Assembly (NCBI GenBank): GCA_018402635.1
Contig: JAGYIP010000003.1
Location: forward strand, 76,849-140,848
Reading direction: 5' to 3'
Origin: Burkholderiaceae bacterium
GTDB taxonomy: Bacteria > Pseudomonadota > Gammaproteobacteria > Burkholderiales > Burkholderiaceae_A
Length of the DNA stretch: 64,000 nucleotides
Of this stretch, positions 52,495 to 60,420 are shown piece after piece. Each line of letters begins with the position of its first letter. The stretch's first letter is position 1. A program made the position numbers and the translations under genes. The notes under the pieces are model-generated. The model was not told where the DNA came from, searched no databases, and saw only the letters and a program-made list of their open reading frames with translations.

Positions 52495-52642
52495 CGTCCA
52501 CCTGTAACCCCAATGCTGGCGCGAGTCGGACCCGTCAGGGTTGCAGATTTAGCGCCCCCGGAAACGCCAGAAAACAGTCATGGGGTAGTTCTGAAAACCG
52601 CGCCACATTGGATGTGAATGGGTGTTAATGTGGAATTGAGAG

Positions 52643-52768
52643 CGGCCCATTGCTTCCCGATCGGTAAACAATGGGCCGAATCATGCCACAACCCCACTGA
52701 ACATTCCCGTTCGGGAAATATCGCTTGCACAGCGTCCAGTAGTGGCTGATAATTTCCCGTACGGGAAA
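52643..52768. promoter_or_regulatory. Three HipB-like operators and the hipBA promoter
   Basis: TTCCCG-AT-CGGTAA (52654-52667), TTCCCG-TT-CGGGAA (52704-52717) and TTCCCG-TA-CGGGAA (52754-52767) share one palindromic plan. Their centres are 52660.5, 52710.5 and 52760.5, exactly 50 bases apart. The first is embedded in a wider palindrome, CGGCCCATTG at 52643 and CAATGGGCCG ending at 52678. A promoter TTGCAC (52725), 17 bases, GATAAT (52748) lies between the second and third. Repression by HipB is inferred from the family. Confidence 0.75.
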
Positions 52769-52779
52769 CTGAGCAAACC

Positions 52780-53040
52780 ATGACATCCATTCGATCACCT
52801 CAACAACTCGGCGATGCACTGCGTGCCGCTCGCAAGCAGCTGGGGCTGACCCAGCCCCAGCTGGCGCTGGCGGCTGGGGTGGGTGTGCGCTTCATTGTCG
52901 ACCTTGAAGCAGGCAAGTCCACCTTGCGACTGGAAAACGTGCTGCGGGTCATTGATGCCCTAGGCGGTGAAATCCATTTGAGCGGATTGTCATCGGTTGC
53001 CTCCGGTGATCAACGAGAGGATGACGGCCATGGCACATGA
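52780..53040 (+). CDS. hipB: HipB-like antitoxin (XRE family)
   Basis: An 86-residue protein with a helix-turn-helix of the XRE family (LGDALRAARKQLGLTQPQLALAAGVGVRFIVDLEAGKSTLRLENVLRVIDALG). It directly precedes hipA, with a small overlap at the stop codon, and is preceded by three operator-like palindromes. HipB neutralises HipA and represses the operon. Confidence 0.92.
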   Translation: MTSIRSPQQLGDALRAARKQLGLTQPQLALAAGVGVRFIVDLEAGKSTLRLENVLRVIDALGGEIHLSGLSSVASGDQREDDGHGT

Positions 53041-54325
53041 GCTCGATGTCTGGCTTTTCGCAGCTCGTGCCGGCACGTTGGCGCTGGTCGATGGGCGGCT
53101 AAACTTTAGCTACGCACCCGGTTGGCTGTCACACAAAGACGCCGTTACCTTGTCCACCTCGCTCCCTCTGCAAGCAGAGCCATTTGACGATCGCAAAACG
53201 CGCCCGTTCTTTGCGGGTCTACTGCCCGAAGGGCAGATGCGCCGCCTAATTGCACAGCACTTCCAGGTCTCGGGCCAGAACGACTTTGCGTTGCTGGACC
53301 ACATCGGCGGCGAATGCGCCGGGGCGGTGACGTTACTTAAACCAGGGCAGGTTTTGCCTGTGCCGAGCCACCGCGATGACGTTCAATGGCTGAGCAACGA
53401 GGAAGTGATTGCCGTCCTGGATGAATTGCCGCGTCGCCCCATGTTGGCAGGCAAAGACGGCTTGCGGCTCTCTTTAGCGGGCACCCAAGACAAGTTACCA
53501 GTGGTTTTCGACGGTGCGCGCCTCGGGCTGCCCCGAGGCGGCACGCCTAGCTCCCACATTCTGAAACCGGCCATTTACGCCGTTGAAGATAGCGTGATCA
53601 ACGAGGGATTTTGTATGGCACTGGCTGAGGCCATGCAACTCAAACCGGCAAAGTCAAAGGTTCACAAGGTATTGGATCGCTCTTTTCTACTGGTCGAGCG
53701 CTACGACCGACCGGTCGATGCCCAGGGGCACCGGCAACGGCTTCATCAAGAGGACTTTTGCCAGGCACTGGGCGTGGTGCCGGAGATGAAATACCAGAAT
53801 GAGGGTGGTCCAGATCTGGCGCAGTGTTTTGAGCTGGTGCGCAGTGCGACGCGCCCTAGTGCGCCGCAGGTCCTGCGACTGCTCGACTACGTCATCTTCA
53901 ATGCGCTGATCGGGAATCATGATGCGCACGCTAAGAATTTCTCTCTGCTGTACTCGGGTAAGGCCCCCGTTCTGGCACCGTTTTACGACACACTCTCGAC
54001 GGCGGTGTATCCAACACTGACGCAGAAGATGGCGATGAAAATCGGCAGCAAGTACAAGTTCAGCGAAGTTCAGGCGCGTCACTGGGAGCAGTTTGCTGAA
54101 GGCGCAGGCTTTACCAAGGCGCAGGCTAAACGGCGCATTATGGAGTTGGCAAAGTTACTGCCAGCAACGGCGCGTAAGCTTCAGTCTGACCCCGGACACA
54201 GTTTTGGCGACAATCCAGTGGTTGATCAAATCAATACCTTGATTGAGCAACGCTGTGCCCTGACGATTCGGCGGCTTACCGATCCTGCATCCGACTTGGT
54301 CGCCAGCATCACCGCGCCCAACTGA
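53030..54325 (+). CDS. hipA: HipA-like serine/threonine kinase toxin
   Basis: HipA kinases phosphorylate glutamyl-tRNA synthetase or other tRNA synthetases and cause growth arrest and persistence. The 431-residue protein is intact. The glycine-rich loop is SLAGTQDKLPVVF, the lysine HILKP binds ATP, and LIGNHDAHAKNFSLL is the catalytic motif (Asp and Asn), with YDTLSTAVYP as the DFG-like metal site. ATG at 53030 has AGAGG 9 bases before it; an ATG at 53021 is an alternative. Its GC and codon style differ from core genes, which suggests transfer. Confidence 0.93.
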   Translation: MAHELDVWLFAARAGTLALVDGRLNFSYAPGWLSHKDAVTLSTSLPLQAEPFDDRKTRPFFAGLLPEGQMRRLIAQHFQVSGQNDFALLDHIGGECAGAVTLLKPGQVLPVPSHRDDVQWLSNEEVIAVLDELPRRPMLAGKDGLRLSLAGTQDKLPVVFDGARLGLPRGGTPSSHILKPAIYAVEDSVINEGFCMALAEAMQLKPAKSKVHKVLDRSFLLVERYDRPVDAQGHRQRLHQEDFCQALGVVPEMKYQNEGGPDLAQCFELVRSATRPSAPQVLRLLDYVIFNALIGNHDAHAKNFSLLYSGKAPVLAPFYDTLSTAVYPTLTQKMAMKIGSKYKFSEVQARHWEQFAEGAGFTKAQAKRRIMELAKLLPATARKLQSDPGHSFGDNPVVDQINTLIEQRCALTIRRLTDPASDLVASITAPN

Positions 54326-54887
54326 CCACGGCACCGGTTATCCAGTTCATCAAGTACGACGAGCATGGAAGCAAGGTCCTGGTGCTGACCGAACGCACCG
54401 AACACCTCGATGCGATCAAAGCCGCCCTCTGCGCCTCGGCCAGCAGCTGATCCCAGTCATCAGGAGGATGCCCGGCCTCCAGCATCTTTCGGAAAACTCG
54501 GTAGGCGTCATCGCTGCTTTCGTATGTGCGTTTCGTGTCTTCGTCATTCACCCACGCATAGACGATCACCTTGCTTGAGGCGTGATAGCGAAAAAATAGT
54601 CGGTACTGCTGGAGGAACTTGGCTCGTAACCAATGTTTGTGATTTTCACCGAGCGTGCCGCCCTGGCGATATTCCGGTCGCATTGGATCTTGCGGAACAA
54701 CATCAAACGCTAGCTTTGTAATGGCGGCCAGTCGTTTGCTGGCATTCTTTTTTTTATACCCTGTTGGGTCCTTCCGCTTAAAGGTATCGACCTGCTGCGC
54801 TAACGCTTCAATCTGCGCAAGAAACAGTGGATGGGCGAATACCGTCCAGCCATGAATGACCAAGGGCACAGGCTTTCCTGCGCTCAT
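54309..54887 (-). CDS. yhaV: YhaV-family toxin with C-terminal extension
   Basis: YhaV is an RNase toxin of the RelE fold. The match runs from GWTVFAHPLFLAQIEALAQQV through LRAKFLQQYRLFFRYHASSKVIVYAWVNDEDTKRTY to MLEAGHPPDDWDQLLAEA, near residue 155. Normal YhaV ends about there. Here the frame continues another 35 residues across the helicase fragment and overlaps the end of hipA by 17 bases. The antitoxin stop overlaps the start as ATGA. Confidence 0.85.
   Translation of the reverse strand: MSAGKPVPLVIHGWTVFAHPLFLAQIEALAQQVDTFKRKDPTGYKKKNASKRLAAITKLAFDVVPQDPMRPEYRQGGTLGENHKHWLRAKFLQQYRLFFRYHASSKVIVYAWVNDEDTKRTYESSDDAYRVFRKMLEAGHPPDDWDQLLAEAQRAALIASRCSVRSVSTRTLLPCSSYLMNWITGAVVSWAR
54337..54450 (+). 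pseudogene. Internal fragment of a DEAD/DEAH-box helicase
   Basis: The plus-strand frame reads VIQFIKYDEHGSKVLVLTERTEHLDAIKAAL. The LVLTERTEHLD text belongs to the helicase motif region of the same SNF2/DEAD family whose C-terminal remnant is found 2.7 kb upstream. The piece starts at the end of hipA and lies antisense to the end of yhaV. Confidence 0.55.
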
Positions 54888-55213
54888 TCATCGTCTTCCG
54901 ATAGCGCCGCATCAAGATCGACATCAACATCGCCAACCAGGGACTGCAGGTGCTGGACAAGGCCAGCATCTAAAGCTTGCAGTCGCCCGGGATGACGAGT
55001 GATGTCGTCGGCCAGAAAGCCGAGAAACTGACTAAGAACTGGGTCATCACCATCGGATGCTTCGACGCGCGTCATTACTACCTCTCCGCTGGAGCGAATG
55101 GTGTAGTGAATTTTGTCGCGCTTGCCCAATTTAAGGGCTCGACGCACGGTTTGCGGCACCGTAGTCTGATAACGGTCGGTGAGTGTGGATTCGACTTCAA
55201 GGGTCTCAGCCAT
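54884..55213 (-). CDS. prlF: PrlF-family antitoxin
   Basis: A 109-residue AbrB/SpoVT-type swapped-hairpin antitoxin: LTDRYQTTVPQTVRRALKLGKRDKIHYTI. ATG at 55213 lies just before a palindromic operator. The C-terminal half is acidic, as expected for the toxin-binding part. It pairs with yhaV. Confidence 0.88.
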   Translation of the reverse strand: MAETLEVESTLTDRYQTTVPQTVRRALKLGKRDKIHYTIRSSGEVVMTRVEASDGDDPVLSQFLGFLADDITRHPGRLQALDAGLVQHLQSLVGDVDVDLDAALSEDDE

Positions 55214-55254
55214 GGCAGTCTCCTGCGGATTTGAGTTGAAGTCTCGAAAGTAAT

Positions 55255-55282
55255 GCAATCGCATTGTCATGTCAATGCATTG
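55255..55282. promoter_or_regulatory. Operator-like palindromes of the prlF-yhaV module
   Basis: CAATGCATTG at 55273-55282 is a perfect palindrome, and CAATCGCATTG at 55256-55266 is nearly so. They lie 43-69 bases upstream of the prlF ATG and are candidate sites for the AbrB-type antitoxin. Confidence 0.55.
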
Positions 55283-55298
55283 GCATTGATGTTGATGA

Positions 55299-55511
55299 AC
55301 GTCAGAGCAGAGCCCACTGAGCATTGACCTGTATGTTGAGGTGCTGGCTGGCTTTGAGGACGAACTCAAGGCATCGATGGACAAGGATGCCGATGATGCA
55401 CTGCTGTGCATACTGGCCGATGAAGGTAATGTCGCAATGATGGTCATCGACTGGGACGGCAGCATCTGCCCATATTCACCACCCACATCAGCCAGAAAAA
55501 CCTGGGGGTAG
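55299..55511 (+). pseudogene. Possible small gene without a normal start
   Basis: An open frame reads LSIDLYVEVLAGFEDELKASMDKDADDALLCILADEGNVAMMVIDWDGSI to TAG at 55509. The amino-acid mix looks coding, but there is no ATG before residue 26, and the frame's 5' end lies next to the prlF operator. It may be a degraded gene whose start became CTG. No family is recognised. Confidence 0.35.
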
Positions 55512-55575
55512 CGGGTATCAAATGGTTGCCGGCATCATCCGACTAAAACAGCGTACTTTTTCGAGGAGTAGACCT

Positions 55576-55803
55576 ATGGGTGTCGAATCACTGCCAAACT
55601 TCACTCCACCGGCCCGCAAGCGCTGGGAGACCATCCCTGCCGATTTGCGCCAGCGCTTGCTGTCGAATGTCTGGTGCGGGCATTGCCGTCACGGAACAAC
55701 GATCACCAATTTCAAGGGGACCATCAAGGGAGGCGAACTGGTGTTGGATGGCAAGTGTGCCGAATGCCAGGGTGGCGTGGCACGGGTGCTCGAGGGTTCG
55801 TAA
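55576..55803 (+). CDS. Small protein with two CxxC motifs
   Basis: A 75-residue protein with VWCGHCRHG and KCAECQGG around a short beta strand (ITNFKGTIKGGELVLDG). The four cysteines could bind zinc. GAGGAG lies 7 bases before the ATG at 55576, which decides the start. It is an uncharacterised small-protein type that I have seen near accessory genes; function unknown. Confidence 0.7.
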   Translation: MGVESLPNFTPPARKRWETIPADLRQRLLSNVWCGHCRHGTTITNFKGTIKGGELVLDGKCAECQGGVARVLEGS

Positions 55804-56084
55804 CCCGGTCACAGCCTTGCCGTTAAAAAAATCCCGTAATTATCGGGCGGGCCCCACCGTCGCTGAATTCCCGCCACCCTAATACGCGGCATCCGTCACG
55901 CTCAAAGTCTCCTTCCCCGCCGTAAAGAATTAGCGGGGGAAGAGCTTCCTTCCTAGCAAGTCGCTTTCCGAATTTTACGTACGTGAATTTCAAAACTCGC
56001 GGCTTCTTAGAAACCGGCGCCCTGTAACCATCGCAATTACAGCAAACGTGACATTACCGGCCAAATGCGCGAGCATTAGAGGTC
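55804..56084. other. Right flank of the island, no gene seen
   Basis: No coding frame is supported. ATTCCCGCC with CTAATAC (55867-55885) weakly resembles the 3' end of ssrA (ATTCCCGCC...CTAGTAC) and could be a decayed attachment site. Beyond this the core-style gene content resumes. Confidence 0.3.
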
Positions 56085-57746
56085 TTGACTATCTCCGTTC
56101 TCATTAACAGCCTTGGGGGCCTTGCCCTTATTCTGCTTGGCATGGCCATGATGACCGATGGCCTGAAGACAGGCACGGGTCAGACCATCAAGCGTCTGCT
56201 GGAAAAATCCACAGCCACCCCGCTTCGTGGGATCGCAACAGGCTTTCTTACAACCGCCATCGCCCAATCCTCGAGTGCCATTACGGTTGCGCTCATAGGC
56301 TTTGTCAACGCAGGCCTCATGACGGTGCGCCAGGCCCTTGGGGTTGTTTATGGAAGCAACCTAGGCACAACCATAACCGCCTGGCTTGTTGCCATTCTTG
56401 GCTTCGGCCTGAAGATCGACCTACTAGCCCTTAGCCTTCTTGTGGTGGGCGTAGCCTTAAGGCTTGGCAGCCAACGACACAGCCAGCAAGCCATTGGCGA
56501 AGCCCTTGCGGGCTTTGGCCTCTTTTTCTTGGGCCTTGGCATTCTTCAAGAGTCGCTTACAGGCCTTGCCTCACTTACCGTTGAGTCAATCGAGCCCGTA
56601 AATCAGGTTCTGCATTCAAGCGCATGGGAGGTGGTGCTGCTGTACCTAAGCCTTGGGCTTACCCTGACCGTGCTCACGCAGTCATCCAGCGCTTCCATTG
56701 CGCTGGTTCTCTCGGCAGCCGCTGGGGGGCTTCTTAACTTCGAGGCCGCTGCTGCCGCTGTGATAGGCGCTAATTTGGGAAGCACCTCCACCGCATTACT
56801 TGCTGCCATTAAGGCAACAAGTAATGCCCGTCGCCTTGCTCTGGGGCATATCGTCTTCAACATCATCACGGCCTGCGTTGCGCTTGCCGTTCTTCCCTGG
56901 CTGGTTCAACTGGTTTTACTTATTGCCGGTCGGCTTGAACTACAGGCCGGTATGGCAAGCTCGCTTGCGCTCTTTCACACCTTTTTTAACCTAATGGGTG
57001 TTTTAATCATGCTTCCCATCACAGGGCTTCTCGCGCGTTGGCTTGAAACACGTTTTCGCAAGGCCGACGAAGACCTTGCACGACCGCTCTTCATTGACAA
57101 CACCCTTTTAAGTATTCCAACCCTTGCAGAAGAGGCTATTCAGAAAGAGCTCCACCGGTTTCGATCTTTAGTGGCAAACAATGCACAGCAGCTCATGCAA
57201 GGTAAACGTCTGGCTGCTGATCACCCCGAGGCCATCTCAGGCCTAAGCCAGGCCATTGAAGCGTTTTTTCAGTCCTTAACCATGCAGCGTATGCCGATGG
57301 AAGATGCCAATAAGGTTGCGAAGCTGCTGCGCGCCTTTCGATACCTCCACGAATCCTTGCTTTGCCAGAACCAGCTCATGCGCGAGGGCGGCTTCCGATG
57401 GCCCGAGCTCAACGGCAAGCCTGCCTCAAGCATGGGTCATCTTCGTGAGGCAAGCCTTGCTGTGGCAAGCTTTTGTTCCGAGTCCGACGCTCTTAGTAAC
57501 CGCCTAAGGGTTGACCAACGTCTTTTAACGCAGTTTCAAGACAGCTACGCCGAGGCGAAGAACCGTATTCTGCAACAGGCCGCCGCTGGCGAACTTAGCG
57601 TTGGCCAGACAGGCGATACCCTTGATACGCTGTCCACCATTCGCAGGCTTATTGAGCAGCTTCTAAAAGGCGACGAAGTGCTTAGCAGCTTCTCACCCAA
57701 GGCCCATCTGCCCGCACCCTCTGAAGAAACCAAGGAGAACCCATGA
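56085..57746 (+). CDS. Na+/Pi cotransporter family protein with PhoU-like C terminus
   Basis: A 553-residue inner-membrane protein. The N-terminal half has two repeats with the QSS motif (TAIAQSSSAITVALIGF and LTQSSSASIALVLSAA) of the NptA/YjbB family, which moves phosphate out of or into the cell with sodium. The C-terminal 200 residues are helical and PhoU-like. A TTG start at 56085 follows AGAGGTC, a short-spaced ribosome-binding site. It overlaps the next gene as ATGA. Confidence 0.85.
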   Translation: MTISVLINSLGGLALILLGMAMMTDGLKTGTGQTIKRLLEKSTATPLRGIATGFLTTAIAQSSSAITVALIGFVNAGLMTVRQALGVVYGSNLGTTITAWLVAILGFGLKIDLLALSLLVVGVALRLGSQRHSQQAIGEALAGFGLFFLGLGILQESLTGLASLTVESIEPVNQVLHSSAWEVVLLYLSLGLTLTVLTQSSSASIALVLSAAAGGLLNFEAAAAAVIGANLGSTSTALLAAIKATSNARRLALGHIVFNIITACVALAVLPWLVQLVLLIAGRLELQAGMASSLALFHTFFNLMGVLIMLPITGLLARWLETRFRKADEDLARPLFIDNTLLSIPTLAEEAIQKELHRFRSLVANNAQQLMQGKRLAADHPEAISGLSQAIEAFFQSLTMQRMPMEDANKVAKLLRAFRYLHESLLCQNQLMREGGFRWPELNGKPASSMGHLREASLAVASFCSESDALSNRLRVDQRLLTQFQDSYAEAKNRILQQAAAGELSVGQTGDTLDTLSTIRRLIEQLLKGDEVLSSFSPKAHLPAPSEETKENP

Positions 57747-58627
57747 CATCCAGTTCCAACCTAACCCCCTATGACCCGCCCCGTGTCTGGGTCTGGGACC
57801 AGGCGAGCGGCGGTCGCTTCGCCAACATCAATCGACCCATCGCAGGGCCCACTCACGACAAAGAGCTTCCACGCGGCCAGCATCCTTTGCAGCTCTACTC
57901 CTTGGCAACGCCCAATGGCGTCAAGGTCACGATCATGCTCGAGGAACTTTTAGCCCTTGGCCACAAGGGCGCCGAGTACGACGCCTGGCTTATTCGCATC
58001 ACCGAGGGCGACCAGTTCAGCTCGGGCTTTGTCTCGGTCAACCCCAACTCAAAAATTCCTGCCCTGCTCGACTGCTCGGGCCCCACCCCTGTGCGCGTTT
58101 TTGAATCGGGCTCCATTCTTCTCTACCTTGCCGAGAAGTTTGATGCCTTCCTTCCCGAAGACCCCGTGCAGCGCACCGAGTGCCTGTCTTGGCTTTTCTG
58201 GCAGATGGGAAGCGCGCCCTACTTGGGCGGTGGCTTTGGCCACTTCTATGCCTACGCCCCCTCCAAAATGGAATACCCCATCAACCGCTTTACGATGGAA
58301 ACAAAGCGCCTGCTTGATGTCCTTGACCAACAGCTCGCTGAGACCGCCTTCCTTGCCGGAGATGACTACACCATTGCAGACATCGCCTGCTGGCCCTGGT
58401 TTGCCAATATCTGCCTTTACAACCAATACGACGCCTCGGACTTTTTAGACGTGAAAAGCTACAGTCATGTGCAACGTTGGGCGCAAGCCATCGCCGAGCG
58501 TCCTGCTGTTGTTCGTGGACGCAAAGTCAACCGAACCTCTGGCCCTCTTGAGGATCAGCTGCACGAGCGCCACGACACAAGCGACTTCGACACCAAAACA
58601 CAAGACAAACTCACCCCCAAGGAGTAA
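57743..58627 (+). CDS. yghU: Glutathione transferase-like disulfide reductase, YghU type
   Basis: A 294-residue GST-fold protein of the Nu class (YghU/YfcG), which reduces disulfide bonds with two glutathiones. Family text: PRGQHPLQLYSLATPNGVKVTIMLEELL, VNPNSKIPAL, FESGSILLYLAEKF and DDYTIADIACWPW. It is coupled to the phosphate-transporter gene and followed by a second GST gene. Confidence 0.88.
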   Translation: MTSSSNLTPYDPPRVWVWDQASGGRFANINRPIAGPTHDKELPRGQHPLQLYSLATPNGVKVTIMLEELLALGHKGAEYDAWLIRITEGDQFSSGFVSVNPNSKIPALLDCSGPTPVRVFESGSILLYLAEKFDAFLPEDPVQRTECLSWLFWQMGSAPYLGGGFGHFYAYAPSKMEYPINRFTMETKRLLDVLDQQLAETAFLAGDDYTIADIACWPWFANICLYNQYDASDFLDVKSYSHVQRWAQAIAERPAVVRGRKVNRTSGPLEDQLHERHDTSDFDTKTQDKLTPKE

Positions 58628-58634
58628 TAAAAAA

Positions 58635-59270
58635 ATGCTAACCCTTTACGATTTTGAACTGGCACCAAACCCCCGCCGCGCACGCATCTTCCTTGCTGAA
58701 AAAAACATCGACTACAAAAAGGTCGCCATCAACCTTCGCGAGCTCGAGCAGTTCAGCGATACGTTTAAGGCAGTCAACCCTCGATGCACTGTGCCTGCTT
58801 TGGTGAGCGAAGAGGGTTCTTGCTTTGCCGACAACGCCTCCATTGCCGCCTACCTTGAGGCCAGGTTTCCCGAGCCCCCCTTGTTGGGCCGCACGCCCGA
58901 AGACAAGGGCGATGTGGCTTATTGGCAGGCGCGTATCGAGTCTGATGGGCTTGGCGCTGTGGCCGAGGCCTTTCGTAACAGCAACCCGGCCATGGCCAAG
59001 CGCGGGCTTCCGGGCACCCGGCCTGTCGAACAAATTCCTGCGCTTGCCGAGCGAGGCCTGCAGCGCACGGCAGCCTTTTTCGACGATCTGAATGAGCATC
59101 TTGCAAACCGCGAGTTTATTGCTGCCAACCAGTTCAGCATTGCCGACATTACTGCGTTGGTCACCGTCGACTTTGCAAGGGTACTCAAGCTGCAGCCTAC
59201 CGAGGAAAATCACCCGCACCTCTGTGCCTGGCGCGAGCGCATGAAGCAACGCCCTTCGGCAAAGGCTTAG
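58635..59270 (+). CDS. Glutathione S-transferase family protein
   Basis: A 211-residue GST starting MLTLYDFELAPNPRRARIFLAEKNI. The glutathione-binding segment is NPRCTVPALVSEEGSCFADNASIAAYLE, and the C-terminal helical domain has NQFSIADITALV. ATG at 58635 is the family start, 7 bases after the yghU stop. Its substrate is unknown. Confidence 0.85.
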   Translation: MLTLYDFELAPNPRRARIFLAEKNIDYKKVAINLRELEQFSDTFKAVNPRCTVPALVSEEGSCFADNASIAAYLEARFPEPPLLGRTPEDKGDVAYWQARIESDGLGAVAEAFRNSNPAMAKRGLPGTRPVEQIPALAERGLQRTAAFFDDLNEHLANREFIAANQFSIADITALVTVDFARVLKLQPTEENHPHLCAWRERMKQRPSAKA

Positions 59271-59293
59271 GCCTCTGCCCCGCCTCTTTTTTT
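59258..59293 (+). terminator. Possible terminator after the GST genes
   Basis: GGCA-A-AGGC and GCCT-C-TGCC form a stem with one mismatch, overlapping the stop codon. A run of seven Ts follows seven bases after the stem. Confidence 0.45.
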
Positions 59294-59329
59294 ATTAGCT
59301 ATTTCTTTATCGCCAGTCTTTACAGTCTC

Positions 59330-60244
59330 TTAATTCCCTGCGCCTTCCATAAGGCGCACCATCGACCAGAGGGCTTGCGTAACGGGCACCGACAGGCCAT
59401 GAGCCTCTGCACGTCGGGCAACCGTGCCATTTAGAAAATCAATTTCAGTGCGCTTGCCTGCCGCAAGGTCTTGGGCGGTGGACGAGCGTTGGCCGGCCAT
59501 GGTCTGGGCAATGGCCTGAACAGCGGCCCAGCCCTGCTCCATTGAAATGTCGTAGCCCTCGGCCTGCGCAACCGCCACCACCTCGCGTGTAAGTTGCTGC
59601 ACCGTTGCCTGCACCATGGGCTCGGCAAACATCTCGCCATAGGTTTTTTGAGTCACGGCCGACACCGCGTTAAAGGCTGTGTTCACCACAAGTTTCAGCC
59701 AGAGGTCGCGCATCACCTGATTCGACACTGTGACCCCAATGCCCGCCTTCCGAAGCCGCTCGGCGGTGGTCTCAAGCCAGGGCGAGGACGGACCCACCAC
59801 CAGCTCGCCACGACCAAAATGTCGCACAAGACCCGGGGCCGCCAGAGACAAGGCCACGTAAACGGCCACAGGCACGACCCGGGCCTGTGGCAACAGCCGC
59901 TGCAAGGTCTCGGGGTTCTCAACCCCGTTCTGCATACTCAACACAACAGCATTCGCAGGAAGCAGGTCTTGCATAGCCTTCGCCATTGTTGCCGTCTGCG
60001 TTGACTTCACACAGAACAAAACAAGCTCCGCCTGGGCAACAGCCTGAATGGTTTCTGAGAGCTCAAAGCCGTGAATGCGCTCTTCGCGACCCCATGGCTT
60101 GGAGTCAATGCGCAGCCCGTTCTCGCCAATGGCCTTTAGGTGTTCAGCCCGGCCAATAAGGGTAACGGACTCGCCAGCCTTGGCAAGCAGCCCACCAAAA
60201 AAGCTGCCAACAGCCCCTGCCCCAACGACTACAATCTTAGCCAT
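59330..60244 (-). CDS. panE: 2-dehydropantoate 2-reductase
   Basis: PanE reduces ketopantoate to pantoate for coenzyme A synthesis. The 304-residue protein begins with the Rossmann motif VVGAGAVGSFFGGLLAKAG. Its catalytic lysine region is LWLKLVVNTAFNAVSAVT, and ERLRKAGIGV and EIDFLNGTVARRA are also typical. Related reductases with other substrates exist, so the exact reaction is a family inference. Confidence 0.85.
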   Translation of the reverse strand: MAKIVVVGAGAVGSFFGGLLAKAGESVTLIGRAEHLKAIGENGLRIDSKPWGREERIHGFELSETIQAVAQAELVLFCVKSTQTATMAKAMQDLLPANAVVLSMQNGVENPETLQRLLPQARVVPVAVYVALSLAAPGLVRHFGRGELVVGPSSPWLETTAERLRKAGIGVTVSNQVMRDLWLKLVVNTAFNAVSAVTQKTYGEMFAEPMVQATVQQLTREVVAVAQAEGYDISMEQGWAAVQAIAQTMAGQRSSTAQDLAAGKRTEIDFLNGTVARRAEAHGLSVPVTQALWSMVRLMEGAGN

Positions 60245-60266
60245 TCGTTTTCATCTTCCTAAAGAA

Positions 60267-60344
60267 CTCGCCATTTCCACTCGCCATTTCCACTCGCCAT
60301 TTCCACCCGTCATTTCCACCCGTCATCTCTACTTGCCACCGCAG
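60267..60344. repeat. Thirteen-bp tandem repeat (CTCGCCATTTCCA), six units
   Basis: Units at 60267, 60280 and 60293 are identical (CTCGCCATTTCCA); those at 60306 and 60319 are slightly changed (CCCGTCAT...), and a sixth, more divergent unit ends at 60344. The array lies between the divergent starts of panE and trhO. Confidence 0.85.
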
Positions 60345-60420
60345 CTCGTCACCTTTTGTCCACGAACGAACTTTCAGCCTTCGATCTCTTTTAATTAAGT
60401 AGCCTTTCTTGCATAAACCC

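Noticed and set aside
52578-52790. Minus-strand small gene upstream of hipB
   Set aside because: It covers the operators and promoter of hipBA, and its coding text comes from the palindromes.
60267-60344. CRISPR array
   Set aside because: Units are contiguous 13-mers without spacers, and no cas genes are present.
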